A stretch of 64,000 nt of DNA from Hydractinia symbiolongicarpus (taxonomy: Eukaryota; Cnidaria; Hydrozoa; Anthoathecata; Hydractiniidae), in NCBI RefSeq assembly GCF_029227915.1, contig NC_079878.1:21601501-21665500 (forward strand). Direction: 5' to 3'. Shown here piece by piece: positions 62,893-64,000 of the stretch (its first letter is position 1; each line of letters begins with the position of its first letter). The position numbers were made by a program, and so were the translations under genes. Under the pieces are notes generated by a model. It worked only from the letters and a program-made list of their open reading frames with translations. It did no database searches and was not told where the DNA came from.

Positions 62893-63016
62893 ATCTCTAT
62901 CAATTGGCAATAATTTCCAGAATTGGTTCTTATCCCAAAAGTCATTATGTTTCGCATTCAATATCCAATCATTATACCTTAAATTTCCTGACATCAGCAT
63001 GTTAATTGACGGTCGA
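62893..63016 (-). CDS. Candidate exon, unrecognised
   Basis: On the minus strand an acceptor (CAACATTTAG) is followed by an open segment with ATG at 63000 and a consensus donor GAT|GTAAGT. It encodes MLMSGNLRYNDWILNAKH and then a Trp- and Asp-rich end (DFWDKNQFWKLLPIDRD). The high Trp content and strong donor argue against chance, but no partner exon was found in the window and the protein is not recognised. Confidence 0.25.
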
Positions 63017-64000
63017 CTAAATGTTGAACAATTTTTCATCGCTTTCTTTATATACAAACGCGTTGCTACAACTGCGCCAGGAGAACACACTCAATTATAC
63101 GATTTCTTTCATAAGTTATATAAAAACCTTTTAAAACTGTGTTTTACTTTATACTTTCGCACACTAATCGTTTCATTATATGTTAGCCTCGTTTTCATTA
63201 CGTAATCTACCTCGCTCTTATTATAAAGAAAAATTTCAATTAAGTAGCCATTGTACGCTAATACAAACGTTAAGTAAAGACAGAAAAACAGAAATGGGCA
63301 CAAAAGAAAATTATATTAGAGCTTTTGATTTAGCTCTAGCGTTTCAGGAAGACATGCTTATCTATCGATTAGCGTGCAAGAGACCCCATCAGCTTAGCTA
63401 TTGTCCAAAACATAATCAACATATTTAACCTTGAATCGGAAACCGGTTAATTGATTACGTGTTTTCTTGCAATTTTTTTTATTATGTATACGAAAAAATT
63501 GGATTAAAAATCATACAGCCACACAGACTCAAATACAAAGCGATGGAGTCAAGCCTTAAGTAGGGGGAGTTATCTTCCTTTCCTCTTTTTGCATCAAACG
63601 GCATCCCGTTGGCATGGTTGCGAAAATTGATTAAAATACAAAATGGTGGGATTCAAAGTAAATTTATAAATATATACGTGAGTAAGAACTATTTTATTAT
63701 GACATCACATATAACATAAAAAAATTGACTTTCTGTTTTAGGTCCTACTGATATCAAACCTCATTCCTCGATCAATCCAAGTGTCAATCAATAATAATCA
63801 AACTTAAAAATAGAATTTTTTCAGTGATAGATTTATCACTATCATTTTCAACGCCTTCCTTAACATCCTACGCCCCACGCCCTCCATCCCTACCCATAAA
63901 AAACAGCGTATATATTCATATTAAAAAAAATTGAAAGTATGAAGCTCTTTTTTACAGTCATGTGAATCCATAAAGCAAAGAATGGGGAAAGCTTTTTTTT

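Larger units (their letters stand above)
55828..64000. other. Non-coding distal region
   Basis: Mostly AT-rich DNA without a recognised gene. It contains a tRNA-like sequence near 56.71 kb, a 2 x 56-bp duplication at 57327, MITE-like hairpins at 59616-59656 and about 60204-60259, the 36-bp palindrome at 61118-61153 and a candidate exon at 62893-63016. If the exon at 55.8 kb starts KIF26, its promoter should lie just above 55.83 kb. Confidence 0.5.

Overview
The window is nuclear DNA of an animal. Genes are split into many short exons with GT-AG introns, intergenic DNA is AT-rich, and microsatellites, tRNA-derived SINEs and small hairpin transposons are scattered throughout. Gene content (P-glycoprotein-type ABCB transporter, ICA69, KIF26, RNase kappa) is metazoan. 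The repeat style and the RAG1-like element recall cnidarian genomes, possibly a hydrozoan, but this is inference from memory and not proven by the sequence. All exon models were built by hand from reading frames and splice sites; each multi-exon model keeps phase and is open from start to stop.

Layout. 1-1695 (+): 3' part of an RNase kappa gene. 1.7-6.1 kb: intergenic, with a SINE and a nested hairpin MITE. 6140-19393 (+): a complete ABCB full transporter (22 exons, about 1307 aa) with three alternative first coding exons. 19.4-21.1 kb: a relic ABCB exon and a 148-bp MITE with a perfect 9-bp target duplication. 21153-27105 (+): a complete 5.95-kb DNA transposon with CAC-starting terminal inverted repeats, a 4-bp TCAT target duplication and an intact 9-exon, 965-aa RAG1-like transposase. 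27.1-29.2 kb: intergenic, with a SINE. 29259-34055 (+): ICA1/ICA69 (8 exons, 616 aa). 36775-43707 (-): KIF26-type kinesin (13 exons, 1444 aa), convergent with ICA1, possibly with one more first exon at 55.8 kb. 43.7-64 kb: mostly non-coding, with several transposon remnants, a long inverted-repeat element, tRNA-like sequences and a perfect 36-bp palindrome.

The main discovery is the transposon. Its protein has the RAG1 N-terminal zinc region, a C3HC4 RING finger and a RAG1-like catalytic core. The three acidic residues and both zinc-ligand pairs of RAG1 can be placed, and the second Asp lies exactly 19 residues before the CxxC pair, as I recall it does in RAG1. No RAG2-like gene is present. 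The two ends share an outer 14-bp block and an inner 21-bp block, separated by 12 bp at one end and 2 bp at the other, a difference of about one helical turn that loosely recalls the 12/23 arrangement of V(D)J signals. The host genes do not form a functional cluster: drug or lipid export (ABCB), secretory-granule and Golgi trafficking (ICA69) and microtubule-linked signalling (KIF26).
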